From positions 1-56,056 of the forward strand of contig CADBCZ010000015.1 of NCBI GenBank assembly GCA_902793335.1: DNA of 56,056 nucleotides. The letters run 5' to 3'. Both the position numbers and the translations under genes were made by a program. Shown here piece by piece: positions 40,634-49,717 of this stretch (the stretch's first letter is position 1; every line of letters starts with the position of its first letter). The DNA is from an uncultured Lachnospiraceae bacterium. Lineage in GTDB: Bacteria > Bacillota > Clostridia > Lachnospirales > Lachnospiraceae. Below the pieces are notes generated by a model. That model did no database searches and had not been told where the DNA came from. It saw only the letters and a list, made by a program, of their open reading frames with translations.

Positions 40634-42366
40634 TTGGAATGATAAGACGAATACTTTATGTTTCGGGGAAATATCGAGGCAGGATATACGGCGCTATGGG
40701 CTTTTCGTTCTTAAAAGGTCTGCTTATGAAGGTCCCGATCATTCTCACTTATTTCATTGTCACCACATTTATTGATGGCACACTGACAAAGAAAATGGCA
40801 TTTTACGGAGCGATAGCGCTTGTGGCAAGCGTTATTGTGCAGGCGGTGTTCCAGTATCTTGCGGACAGACTGCAAAGTGCGGCAGGCTACATGATATTTG
40901 CAGATATGCGAATGAAGCTTGGCGAACATTTGCGACGTTTACCTATGGGATATTTTACAGAGGGTAACATCGGCAAAATCAGTTCAGTACTGTCAACGGA
41001 TATGGTGTTCATCGAAGAAAACTGTATGATGGTGCTTGCGGACATGATGAGTTATCTGTTCTCACAGGCAATCATGATTGTGTTCATGTTTGTATTTGAT
41101 TGGCGGCTCGGTATTGCTTCACTCATGATAACAGGCTGTATGGTTATACTCGGCAGGTACATGATGAAAAACGACCTCGTTCATTCCAATAAAAAGCAGG
41201 AAGCCGCTGAGATACAGACGCAGGCGGTGATTGATTTCACCGAGGGCATCGGTATTATCAAGACATACAATCTGCTCGGTGAGAAGTCGAAGGAGTTGAC
41301 TGACAGTTTTGAAACGAATAGCCGCGTGAACCTCAATTTTGAGTTTTCGCATCACCCGTACAAGAGGGGAGTATTTCTGATATACGGTGTCGGTACGGTC
41401 ATTATGCTTGTTCTTTCCGCATTTCTCTACACAAAGGGATTTATGGATATGAAGTATTTCTTTGGTATGCTGCTTTGTCTGTTTGACCTCTTCGTGCCAA
41501 TCAAATCCTTCTATGATCAGGAAGCAAGACTGACGGTGATGAGTGCCTGTATGGACAGAATAGAAGCGCTTTTTGCCGAAAAGGAACTTGATGACAGTGG
41601 CAAAGAGTCAATAAAAGATGTCGATGCTCCGGAGATAGAATACCGTAATGTCACATTTGCCTACGGAGAAAATGACGTGTTGAAAGACGTATCATTCAAG
41701 TCAGATAAAGGCACGATGACTGCTTTGGTCGGGCCGTCGGGCGGCGGAAAGTCCACAATTGCAAGTCTGATGACACGGTTCTGGGATGTGAAATCCGGTG
41801 AGATACTTTTGCGTGGTACTGACATTAGAAAAATACCTCTTGCGACACTTATGGATAACATCAGTATGGTGTTTCAAAGGGTGTATCTGTTTCAGGATAC
41901 GGTCTATAACAACATTGCCCTTGGCAGACCCGATGCGACTCGTGAGGAGATTATTGAAGCGGCGAAAAAAGCACGCTGTTATGATTTCATTATGGAGCTG
42001 CCCGGCGGCTTTGATACAGTCATCGGCGAGGGTGGTGCGTCGCTTTCCGGCGGCCAGGCGCAACGTCTTTCTATCGCAAGGTGTATCCTGAAGGATTCTC
42101 CAATTGTTATTCTTGACGAAGCCACCGCGAGCGTTGACGCAGATAACGAAAGCTACATTCAGCAGGCAATCACCGAGCTTTGCAGGGGCAAGACGCTGCT
42201 TATCATTGCCCACAGGCTGAATACTATTGCTCATGCGGATAATATCATGGTCATCAAGGACGGTCAGATAGCTGAGTCAGGAAATCATCAGAATCTTATG
42301 GATATTGGGGGTATTTATCATAACATGGTAACAAAACGAGCAGTAAGTAAGGGCTGGAAAAATTAA
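40630..42366 (+). CDS. ABC transporter, fused permease-ATPase, partner half, 578 aa
   Basis: Six-helix membrane domain then ATPase with GPSGGGKST, LSGGQAQR, IVILDEATAS and IAHRLN. Start ATG overlaps the stop of the first half, showing coupled translation. Second half of the heterodimer. It is followed by the ECF transporter unit, which has its own operator-controlled promoter. Confidence 0.86.
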   Translation: MIGMIRRILYVSGKYRGRIYGAMGFSFLKGLLMKVPIILTYFIVTTFIDGTLTKKMAFYGAIALVASVIVQAVFQYLADRLQSAAGYMIFADMRMKLGEHLRRLPMGYFTEGNIGKISSVLSTDMVFIEENCMMVLADMMSYLFSQAIMIVFMFVFDWRLGIASLMITGCMVILGRYMMKNDLVHSNKKQEAAEIQTQAVIDFTEGIGIIKTYNLLGEKSKELTDSFETNSRVNLNFEFSHHPYKRGVFLIYGVGTVIMLVLSAFLYTKGFMDMKYFFGMLLCLFDLFVPIKSFYDQEARLTVMSACMDRIEALFAEKELDDSGKESIKDVDAPEIEYRNVTFAYGENDVLKDVSFKSDKGTMTALVGPSGGGKSTIASLMTRFWDVKSGEILLRGTDIRKIPLATLMDNISMVFQRVYLFQDTVYNNIALGRPDATREEIIEAAKKARCYDFIMELPGGFDTVIGEGGASLSGGQAQRLSIARCILKDSPIVILDEATASVDADNESYIQQAITELCRGKTLLIIAHRLNTIAHADNIMVIKDGQIAESGNHQNLMDIGGIYHNMVTKRAVSKGWKN

Positions 42367-42372
42367 AAAACA

Positions 42373-42423
42373 TTGACACAACAAACAAAAAGTGATTTAA
42401 TAAATGAGTTAGCGATTGCTAAC
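42373..42423 (+). promoter_or_regulatory. promoter and operator of the ECF transporter unit
   Basis: TTGACA (42373-42378), 17 bases, TTTAAT (42396-42401), then GTTAGCGATTGCTAAC (42408-42423) over the expected start. A full consensus operator, 22 bases before the gene start. Confidence 0.88.
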
Positions 42424-42445
42424 TACTGTTTTGAGGAGGTCTATT

Positions 42446-43036
42446 ATGAAAGATAACAAGTTGAATATTAAGGATTTTATTACTATCGGTATTTTTACAG
42501 CGCTGATCTTTGTAGTGGAATTTGCCTGCGGAATGTTGGGCTTTATTCACCCATATATTGTCGCATCTTATGTGGTGCTGATTCCACTGGTCGGCTCAAT
42601 TCCGATGATGCTGTTTTATACAAAGGTGGAAAAGTTTGGTATGCTCACAATAATGTCGGTTCTGATTGCTATTATAATGTTTGTAACCGGCATGGGCTGG
42701 CTCGGTGCACCGTTGATTATTGCAGCAGGTTTGATTGCTGATCTGATAGCTAAGAAGGGCGATTATAAGAGCTTTAAGATGACAGTTCCTAGTCATGGCG
42801 TATTCTGCTTGTGGATCTGTGCAAATTATTTCCCTGTTATTGTGACTGCAAAGGATTATCGTAAAAGTCTCCTTGATGGAGGTTATTCAGCTGAATACTG
42901 CGATGCATTATTTCGCGCAATCAATGGTAAAACCATCGCTATTTTGTTGGCACTTTGTTTTATTTTCGGCATGATTGGCGCATTTGTAGGTAAGGCGGTT
43001 GTAAGAAAGCACTTTGAAAAAGCAGGTATCGCATGA
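42446..43036 (+). CDS. ECF transporter S component, MptD-like, 196 aa
   Basis: Start ATG 42446 (MKDNKLNIKDF) with GAGGAGG upstream. Five or six membrane helices; the N-terminal KDFITIGIFTALIFVVEFACGMLG fits the substrate-binding S subunit of the MptD family. It gives the ECF importer its specificity. ECF importers usually carry vitamins or metal ions; some iron-regulated ones carry haem (e.g. Lha of Staphylococcus lugdunensis). The GTTAGC operator suggests an iron-linked cargo; this is inference. Confidence 0.82.
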   Translation: MKDNKLNIKDFITIGIFTALIFVVEFACGMLGFIHPYIVASYVVLIPLVGSIPMMLFYTKVEKFGMLTIMSVLIAIIMFVTGMGWLGAPLIIAAGLIADLIAKKGDYKSFKMTVPSHGVFCLWICANYFPVIVTAKDYRKSLLDGGYSAEYCDALFRAINGKTIAILLALCFIFGMIGAFVGKAVVRKHFEKAGIA

Positions 43037-43737
43037 TAAAAATTCATCTAGATCCACGGACAAAACTCGTTATGATTTTTGCAGTTTCATTTATTGTAAT
43101 GGTGAATGCGGTATCAACGATTGAGTGGATAGTCAGGATTATCGTTACTCTCATACCTGTGTTTCTACTGGCAAATGAGGGTAAACATGTGTCCGCTATT
43201 CGTTTTTTGCTATGCTATGCAGCTGCGATTTTATTGCTGAAATACTACATTTCTGCAGAATCAACAGGTATTCTTTCTGCTTTGTTGCTTGGTTACTGCG
43301 GTATTGTGGCACAATTTATGCCAGCGATGATCATGGCGTGGTATGTAATTCATACAACAAAGATTGGTGAATTTATGTCAGCAATGCAAAAGATGCACAT
43401 TCCAGACGGCATATCGGTATCGCTTGCAGTTGTAATGCGATTTTTTCCAACAATCAAGGAGGAATGTCTCAGTATTAACGATGCAATGAAAATGCGAGAC
43501 ATTTCATTTGGCGGTGGAAGAATCACAAAAATGATAGAATATCGTCTTGTTCCTCTGATGTTTTCGTGCCTGAATATAGGGGATGAATTATCGGCAGCAG
43601 CGGTTACAAGAGGTTTGGGAGCACAGGTCAGACGAACCAGTCCCGTACAACTGAAAATCAAGGCAGTAGACTGGTTGATGATCGTTATTTTCTTATTAAG
43701 TATGATCATATTCGTAATCTCAAAATATTTTAGGTAA
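43033..43737 (+). CDS. ECF transporter T component (EcfT/CbiQ-like), 234 aa
   Basis: Membrane coupling protein. Hydrophobic N-terminal part (five or six helices) and a cytoplasmic coupling region with two Ala-Arg-Gly-like helices (here AMKMRDISFGGGR and AAAVTRGLGAQ), which touch the ATPases. ATG overlaps the S-component stop (ATGA). It is followed after six bases by the ATPase gene. Confidence 0.87.
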   Translation: MIKIHLDPRTKLVMIFAVSFIVMVNAVSTIEWIVRIIVTLIPVFLLANEGKHVSAIRFLLCYAAAILLLKYYISAESTGILSALLLGYCGIVAQFMPAMIMAWYVIHTTKIGEFMSAMQKMHIPDGISVSLAVVMRFFPTIKEECLSINDAMKMRDISFGGGRITKMIEYRLVPLMFSCLNIGDELSAAAVTRGLGAQVRRTSPVQLKIKAVDWLMIVIFLLSMIIFVISKYFR

Positions 43738-43743
43738 GATTTT

Positions 43744-45177
43744 ATGATTGAATTCAAAAATGTAAATTTTAGATATAGAGGCACTGATGAGAGTGGACTG
43801 CATGATTTGTCTCTGACGATCAATGATGGTGAGATGGTGTTGTTATGCGGTGCCTCCGGTTGTGGAAAAACAACAGTTGGAAGACTGATCAATGGACTGA
43901 TTCCGCATTATTACAAGGGGGAACTGACTGGAAATGTCCTTGTGAACGGTATGGACATTGAGAAAACAGAGCTTTATGAACTTGCAGGTGTTGTGGGAAC
44001 GGTGTTTCAAAATCCGAGAAGTCAGTTCTTTGCGATTGATACGGATGGAGAAATCACATTTGGGGCAGAAAACATTGGTATGCCTCCGGACTCGATTATA
44101 TCCAGAAAAGACGATGTTTCAAGTGAAATGCACATAGAAAAGTTGCTGGGACGCAGTATATTTGAACTTTCGGGCGGTGAAAAACAGATCATTGCCTGTG
44201 CAAGTGTCAGTGTGCTTTCGCCGGATATCATCGTGCTTGATGAACCCTCGTCAAATCTTGACCTCGAGGCAATAGAAAAGCTAAAAGAGATACTAAAACG
44301 GTGGAAGTTGCAGGGTAAAACCATAGTTATTGCGGAACATCGATTGTATTTTCTGCGTGAACTTGCAGACAGAATGTTGATACTTGAAAACGGAAGAATC
44401 ACAAAAGAAATGACTGCCGAAGAAATTAAAAAACTCACCATTACTGATACAGAAAAAATGGGGATACGTCCGATGATACTCCCTGAAATACAATATAAGA
44501 ATAGTGTAGTTGAATCAGAGGATATATTGTTGCTGGAGGATTTTTGTTTTACTTATAAGGACGGCAAGCATGGTATCAATATTCCCAGACTTGAATTGCC
44601 GGCCTATCGTATCATTGCGATAATTGGTCACAATGGCGCGGGAAAAAGCACCCTTGCAAGAAATATCTGTGGACTCGAACGTAAGTGTAAGGGCACTCTC
44701 ACTATGAACGGTAAAAAAATGAAAGCAAAAGAACGTCTGCATAACTGCTATATGATAATGCAGGACGTAAACCACCAGCTTTTCACAGAGAGCGTCCGCG
44801 ATGAAGTAATGCTGAGTATGACGGATAAGGCACTGACTGATGAACAGAAGGCAAGTCTGGCAGACGAGATACTCGAACAGCTTGACCTTGCGGAATATGC
44901 TGACACGCACCCTATGGCACTTTCGGGAGGACAGAAGCAGCGTACAGCGATTGCATCGGGTATCGCATCAAGCAAGTCGATAATTATATTTGATGAGCCG
45001 ACCAGTGGACTTGACCTTGCGCATATGAAGCAGGTGGCAGACCAGTTGAAAAAGCTGAAGGATATGGGTAAAACAGTTATTGTGGTTACTCATGATAATG
45101 AATTTATTCTTTCCTGCTGTGATCATGTTGTCAGACTTGAGAATGGTTGCATTGCTGAGGACAACCATAAAAGGTAG
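43744..45177 (+). CDS. ECF transporter double ATPase (EcfA-EcfA' fusion), 477 aa
   Basis: Two ABC ATPase domains in one chain. Domain 1 has GASGCGKTT, LSGGEKQ and DEPSSNLD; domain 2 has GHNGAGKST, LSGGQKQR and DEPTSGLD. Together with the S and T subunits this is a complete dedicated (group I) ECF importer. A strong terminator follows, closing the unit that begins at 33.4 kb. Confidence 0.9.
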   Translation: MIEFKNVNFRYRGTDESGLHDLSLTINDGEMVLLCGASGCGKTTVGRLINGLIPHYYKGELTGNVLVNGMDIEKTELYELAGVVGTVFQNPRSQFFAIDTDGEITFGAENIGMPPDSIISRKDDVSSEMHIEKLLGRSIFELSGGEKQIIACASVSVLSPDIIVLDEPSSNLDLEAIEKLKEILKRWKLQGKTIVIAEHRLYFLRELADRMLILENGRITKEMTAEEIKKLTITDTEKMGIRPMILPEIQYKNSVVESEDILLLEDFCFTYKDGKHGINIPRLELPAYRIIAIIGHNGAGKSTLARNICGLERKCKGTLTMNGKKMKAKERLHNCYMIMQDVNHQLFTESVRDEVMLSMTDKALTDEQKASLADEILEQLDLAEYADTHPMALSGGQKQRTAIASGIASSKSIIIFDEPTSGLDLAHMKQVADQLKKLKDMGKTVIVVTHDNEFILSCCDHVVRLENGCIAEDNHKR

Positions 45178-45182
45178 TCTTT

Positions 45183-45220
45183 CAGGGAGTCCTTGTAAGA
45201 ACAAGTTCCTGCGTTTTTTT
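45183..45220 (+). terminator. rho-independent terminator after the ECF unit
   Basis: CAGGGA pairs with TTCCTG and CTTGT with ACAAG around an AAGA loop, then CG and T7. Confidence 0.82.
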
Positions 45221-45231
45221 AATATCTGGAC

Positions 45232-45286
45232 TTGACAAGATAACACTGTTATGTATATAATGCAGATAATTACATAACAGTGTTAT
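45232..45286 (+). promoter_or_regulatory. TetR promoter with two operators
   Basis: TTGACA (45232-45237), 18 bases, TATAAT (45256-45261). ATAACACTGTTAT (45240-45252) is in the spacer and ATAACAGTGTTAT (45274-45286) after the start; both are odd palindromes with the same arms. A related site is at 45992-46010. Confidence 0.85.
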
Positions 45287-45311
45287 TTTTTGTTAATTTA
45301 CGAGGTTTATT

Positions 45312-45947
45312 ATGGGAAATGATAATAGCAAGGAAACGATTGAAAACCTTCTTAAGAGTGCAAAGAAGGAATTTGCCGAAAAAGGATATATGAAAGCATC
45401 TCTTAGAAACATCTGTAGAGAAGCGGGTGTGACAACCGGAGCATTATACTTTTTCTTTAAAGATAAGGACGATCTCTTTAGAGGAGTAGTGGGTGGTCCG
45501 TTGATGGAACTTAGAACTTGTTTAGAGAGACACATGTCGGAAGAATTGAAAGAATTAGATAATTATACTCCGGGGATGGACGTTAACCTTGAAGATGATA
45601 TGGCTGCAGCCGCGGAGGCGGTTAAGATTCTTTTTAAACACAAAGAAGTTTTTGAGATTCTTATAACTAAGGCGCAGGGTTCAAGTTTGGAAAATGTAGT
45701 TGATGATATAGCCGATCTAATGAACAAACATTATACGGATATGTTCTGGAATATGAAGGGATACAGCTCTAAGAAACAGATGACAAAAGAGGATAAGTTC
45801 ATAGTTCACTGGATGGCACATAACCAGGTTGATATATTTGTTCATTTACTTACTCATTGTAAGAATGAGAAGGAAGGGTTGAAGCAGCTTAAAGGAATGT
45901 TTGCTTATATAATCGGTGGATGGTTTGGAGTAATTAATAATGCATGA
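45312..45947 (+). CDS. TetR/AcrR-family regulator of the next ABC exporter, 211 aa
   Basis: N-terminal TetR helix-turn-helix (ENLLKSAKKEFAEKGYMKASLRNICREAGVTTGALYFFFKDKDDLFRGVVG), then an all-helical ligand-binding domain. Operators of the ATAACA-N-TGTTAT type in front of this gene and of the next ATPase gene suggest it represses both. The inducing compound is probably the substrate of the ABC-FtsX system. This TetR and the one at 22685 share the KKEF-EGY-ASLR pattern. Confidence 0.88.
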   Translation: MGNDNSKETIENLLKSAKKEFAEKGYMKASLRNICREAGVTTGALYFFFKDKDDLFRGVVGGPLMELRTCLERHMSEELKELDNYTPGMDVNLEDDMAAAAEAVKILFKHKEVFEILITKAQGSSLENVVDDIADLMNKHYTDMFWNMKGYSSKKQMTKEDKFIVHWMAHNQVDIFVHLLTHCKNEKEGLKQLKGMFAYIIGGWFGVINNA

Positions 45948-45956
45948 GATATAAAA

Positions 45957-46010
45957 GGTGAGGTTTTGAGCCTCACCAAAAAAATAACATTAACATAACG
46001 GTGTTATGTT
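45957..46010 (+). promoter_or_regulatory. hairpin and third TetR operator before the ABC gene
   Basis: GGTGAGG (45957-45963) / CCTCACC (45971-45977) forms a hairpin without U-run on the plus strand. AACATAACGGTGTTATGTT (45992-46010) is a perfect palindrome of 8-bp arms around GGT. A weak promoter TTGAGC (45966-45971) with ATTAAC may serve the ABC genes. Confidence 0.7.
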
Positions 46011-46047
46011 AAAGGAATATAAAATTTCGGAAAGCGAGGAGACAGAT

Positions 46048-46749
46048 ATGTATGTAGAAGTAAATGATTTAAAGAAAAGTTATGGTGAAGGCGGTAGCTT
46101 TGTTCAGGTGCTAAAAGGTGTAACGGTGGGCGTTGAACGTGGAGAGATGTGTGTTATCCAGGGTACATCAGGTTCCGGAAAATCTACTCTCCTTAACTGC
46201 ATAGGCGGACTTGATGATATCGATTCGGGTTCGTGTAAGGTGGGTGGACTTGAGATAGCAGGGCTTAAGAAGGATGCACTGTCTGACTACCGTAGAGACA
46301 CTTTAGGATTCATTTTCCAGTTTTACAATCTGGTTCCAAATCTTACAGTCCGAGAGAACATTGAGGTGTGCAGATACCTTACCAAAGAGCCGTTAGATAT
46401 GGATGAACTTCTTGAAATATTAGGGCTTAAGGAACATGCGGATAAATTTCCCTCTCAACTATCCGGAGGACAACAACAGCGTACTGCAATAGCCAGAGCT
46501 CTTATCAAGAATCCAAAACTTCTTCTCTGTGATGAACCGACGGGTGCGCTCGATTCAAAAACTTCTAAGGATATTTTGATTCTTCTTGAGAAGATAAACA
46601 AAAAATACGGAACCACTATGTTGATTGTTACTCATAATAATGCCATTAAGGATATGGTTCACAGAGTAATATATATAAAGGACGGGGAAATCGGTAAACA
46701 CTATACAAATGAGAAGAGAATACCGGCAGAAGAATTGGAGGATTTGTAA
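46048..46749 (+). CDS. ABC transporter ATPase, LolD/MacB-type, 233 aa
   Basis: ATG 46048 (MYVEVNDLKK) has GAGGAGACAG upstream; a longer frame from 46006 starts inside the operator. [28 protein letters not shown] and IVTHN are standard for ATPases of FtsX-type exporters. Pairs with the permease beginning one base after its stop. Confidence 0.92.
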   Translation: MYVEVNDLKKSYGEGGSFVQVLKGVTVGVERGEMCVIQGTSGSGKSTLLNCIGGLDDIDSGSCKVGGLEIAGLKKDALSDYRRDTLGFIFQFYNLVPNLTVRENIEVCRYLTKEPLDMDELLEILGLKEHADKFPSQLSGGQQQRTAIARALIKNPKLLLCDEPTGALDSKTSKDILILLEKINKKYGTTMLIVTHNNAIKDMVHRVIYIKDGEIGKHYTNEKRIPAEELEDL

Positions 46750-46750
46750 T

Positions 46751-49483
46751 ATGCAGAGAGTACTAAGAAAGCGGGTTTTCAGAAATCTTAAAAAACATTT
46801 TTTAAGATATTTTATGCTGGGCATTATGATCGCTATGGGCATCTTTCTTGTGGTTACTATTGTAGGTTCGGGCGAAACTCTATCAAGAGGAACTGTTGAT
46901 CTGGCAGAAGATACTAACCTTGAGGATGGAGAGTTTGAAGTTTTTGTCCCGTTAAATGATAGCGAGAAAGAGCATATTGAAGATATGGGGATAAATGTTG
47001 AAGAGCAGTTTTATTACGACTATCAGATGGAAGATGAAGATATGGGAATCCTCAGAATATTTAAGATTCGTGACAAGATTAATAAGATACACTGTGTCTT
47101 GGGTAAGATGCCTTCTGATAAGAATGAAATTGTAATTGAGAAGCGATATGCGGCCGAGCATGGTATTGAGGTTGGTGATGAATTTGAAATAGCCGGAGTT
47201 AATTATACAATTTCAGGAATAGGGGTTGTATCTGATTATGACGGACCATATAAGGATATATCCGATACATCTTGTAATTCTAAGACGTTCGGCCTTATAT
47301 TTTATACCGAAGAAGCATACGAGGAATTCAAAGCTTCGGGAAATGCTCAGAAGTCAGAAAACTACACATATGCTTATAAGTTGGGTGGCGGCAAAGAGGA
47401 TTCCGATCTGAAAAAATACCTGAGGGATTTAAAGATTGATGCATCTTTAGTTGATGACGAGTATTTTCAGGACTATTGGGAAAGGACAGGAGGGTTGGCT
47501 GATGAACTTAAGGATTCTGTTAAGAAGCTTCGAGATGCTACAGAGGATGTTTGTGATGGTCTGAAAGAACTTTCAAATAATAATGACGACATTAACAGGT
47601 CGACAGCAAAGCTTCTTGACTCCTATCTTGAACAGACAACGGAAGCCCTTAATAGTTATGGAATCAAAGTAAAATTGACTGAGGACAATTTTGATAAAGA
47701 ACTGGAAAAGATAATTGACGAAAGCGACAATGCCATCATGAGGATGTCCCTTGGTGACACAAAATATCAATTGGATAACCTTAAGGAATATAAGGACGGA
47801 ATTAGGAGTTATACAGATGGAGTAGATAAACTGTATGATGGTACGGATGATATGGCATATGGTGTACAAAGATTAGATGTGTCTGTGGATGATGCGCTTG
47901 ATGAGTTAGATTTTGGTTTATCCAATCTTACTTCTTTTATGAAGCGGGCAGATAATCCGAGGATATTCGCAACGAAGAATGACAAAATTGTTGATATCGA
48001 AGTGGGTATGATAGCAGGTGTGATCATATTTGTTCTTCTGGCATACGTCATTTCGGTATTTGTGGTTCACTCAATCGAAAGCGAGAGCAGTATCATTGGA
48101 ACCCTTTATTCTATGGGAGTTACCAAAAATGATCTGTTGCTGCACTACATATCACTTCCTGTTGTCGTAACATTTATTGCAGGCCTACTAGGACTTGTCA
48201 TGGCATCTACCGGAATTATGGCACCGATGATAGCGGAGAGTTCGTATCAATATTTTTCTATACCGGAGTTTTCATTTAGTGTCCCTAAGTATCTGTGGGT
48301 GTATTCTCTGGTGTGCCCTCCGCTTATGGCTGTGATTGTAAACGTTCTCGTTATCAGATCAAAGCTTAACAGAACAGCACTTTCCCTTATAAGGAATGAG
48401 GTAAAGCAGGGAAAAAACAGGAAGATTAAGCTTGGAAAAATGGAGTTTGTGAAAGCCTTCAGAATAAGGCAGATGGTTAGGGAAATGCGCTCTACCGTTG
48501 CGGTTGTATTGGGAATGTTTCTTGCACTTCTTGTGTTTATGATCGCGGTTGACTGCTATACACTGTGTACCAATATAGTCAAAGATTATGCCAATGATAC
48601 TAAGTTTGAATATATGTATACCTTGAAGTATCCCGGGAAGGAGGTCCCGGATGACGCGGAGGCAGCATATGCCCATACCTGTAAGAAGAATACTATGGGA
48701 TTTAATTTTGACATAACCATACTTGGGATTGATGATGAAAATAAGTTCTTCGATGTTGATCCGGGAGATAGCAGAACGGATGTGGTGATATCAAATGCAT
48801 TTGCGGAAAAGTTCGGACTTAAAACAGGTGATGAGTTCGTTGTTACCGATGATGAAAAGGAAATGAAATATGCGTTTTCTGTTAAAGATATAACACAGTA
48901 TTCGGCAGGCTTTTACATTTTCATGGACATAGATGAGATGAGAGATATGATGGGAAAGTCGGGTGATTACTATAATGTACTTTTCTCAGACAAGAAATTG
49001 GATGTTGATCCGGGCAGGCTTTATTCGACAACGAGCAGAGCTGATGTTATAAAGGGAACATCGGTATTTACAGACCTGATGATGCCGATGATATACACGC
49101 TGTCTATCGCTTCGTCTGTTATATTCTGTGTGGTCATGTACCTTATGATGAAGGTTATGATTGACAGAAGTGCACAGAATATCTCGCTGATCAAAGTGTT
49201 TGGATATAGACGTAAAGAGATAAAGAAACTTTATCTGGATGGAAATTTCTACGTTATCGCAATAGGTGCATTGATTGTATTACCGCTATCAAAGATAATA
49301 ATGAATTCCATGTTCCCGTTTATGATCTCAAATGTTACATGCGGTCTCAATTTAAATGTTTCAAAGCAGTTCTTCATTATTATTTACGCAGTAATAATAT
49401 TGTTGTATTTATTAATTAATAAGATTCTTGTAAAGAGACTGGATAAATATACACCTGCAGAGATTTTGAAAAACAGGGAGTAG
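46751..49483 (+). CDS. FtsX-like ABC permease with coiled-coil outer domain, 910 aa
   Basis: ATG 46751 (MQRVLRKRVF) with GGAGGATTTGT upstream. N-terminal membrane helix (YFMLGIMIAMGIFLVVTIVG), a large outer domain of about 370 residues containing a helical, probably coiled-coil part (DELKDSVKKLRDATEDVCDGLKE to LDELDFGLSNLTSF), then FtsX helices with VVHSIESESSIIGTLYSMGVTKNDL, a second outer domain and three C-terminal helices ending in YTPAEILKNRE. Two FtsX domains. TetR-controlled exporter or envelope-active system; substrate unknown. Confidence 0.9.
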   Translation: MQRVLRKRVFRNLKKHFLRYFMLGIMIAMGIFLVVTIVGSGETLSRGTVDLAEDTNLEDGEFEVFVPLNDSEKEHIEDMGINVEEQFYYDYQMEDEDMGILRIFKIRDKINKIHCVLGKMPSDKNEIVIEKRYAAEHGIEVGDEFEIAGVNYTISGIGVVSDYDGPYKDISDTSCNSKTFGLIFYTEEAYEEFKASGNAQKSENYTYAYKLGGGKEDSDLKKYLRDLKIDASLVDDEYFQDYWERTGGLADELKDSVKKLRDATEDVCDGLKELSNNNDDINRSTAKLLDSYLEQTTEALNSYGIKVKLTEDNFDKELEKIIDESDNAIMRMSLGDTKYQLDNLKEYKDGIRSYTDGVDKLYDGTDDMAYGVQRLDVSVDDALDELDFGLSNLTSFMKRADNPRIFATKNDKIVDIEVGMIAGVIIFVLLAYVISVFVVHSIESESSIIGTLYSMGVTKNDLLLHYISLPVVVTFIAGLLGLVMASTGIMAPMIAESSYQYFSIPEFSFSVPKYLWVYSLVCPPLMAVIVNVLVIRSKLNRTALSLIRNEVKQGKNRKIKLGKMEFVKAFRIRQMVREMRSTVAVVLGMFLALLVFMIAVDCYTLCTNIVKDYANDTKFEYMYTLKYPGKEVPDDAEAAYAHTCKKNTMGFNFDITILGIDDENKFFDVDPGDSRTDVVISNAFAEKFGLKTGDEFVVTDDEKEMKYAFSVKDITQYSAGFYIFMDIDEMRDMMGKSGDYYNVLFSDKKLDVDPGRLYSTTSRADVIKGTSVFTDLMMPMIYTLSIASSVIFCVVMYLMMKVMIDRSAQNISLIKVFGYRRKEIKKLYLDGNFYVIAIGALIVLPLSKIIMNSMFPFMISNVTCGLNLNVSKQFFIIIYAVIILLYLLINKILVKRLDKYTPAEILKNRE

Positions 49484-49717
49484 TCTTTTGTGTTGATTAT
49501 GTGCCTTTGATATTAGCTGTTGTATTGGCTTTTATTTATTTTGGTTTGGGAAGAATCATTAAGAAAAAAGTTTCGCCAATAAAATGATTTTTAATGGTAT
49601 GTTTTTTCTTACCAGGTATATATATACTGCGTACTTGATATATTTTTTATACCACATATAATGGGAATGTCAGTTGGGACACCATCTGATAAATGATAAA
49701 GAAAGGCGCATATATAA
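49484..49717 (+). promoter_or_regulatory. intergenic with promoter for the redox module
   Basis: The promoter is TTGATA (49635-49640), 16 bases, TATAAT (49657-49662). A GTG at 49501 opens a 27-codon hydrophobic ORF (PLILAVVLAFIYFGLGRII) without a ribosome site, perhaps the remnant of a membrane protein. TGGTA/TACCA repeats lie upstream of the promoter (about 49597-49615). Confidence 0.6.

Noticed and set aside
14381-42423. Reading the GTTAGC palindromes as Fur boxes
   Set aside because: They do not fit GATAATGATNATTATC-type Fur sites; half-site sequence is closer to DtxR-type operators.
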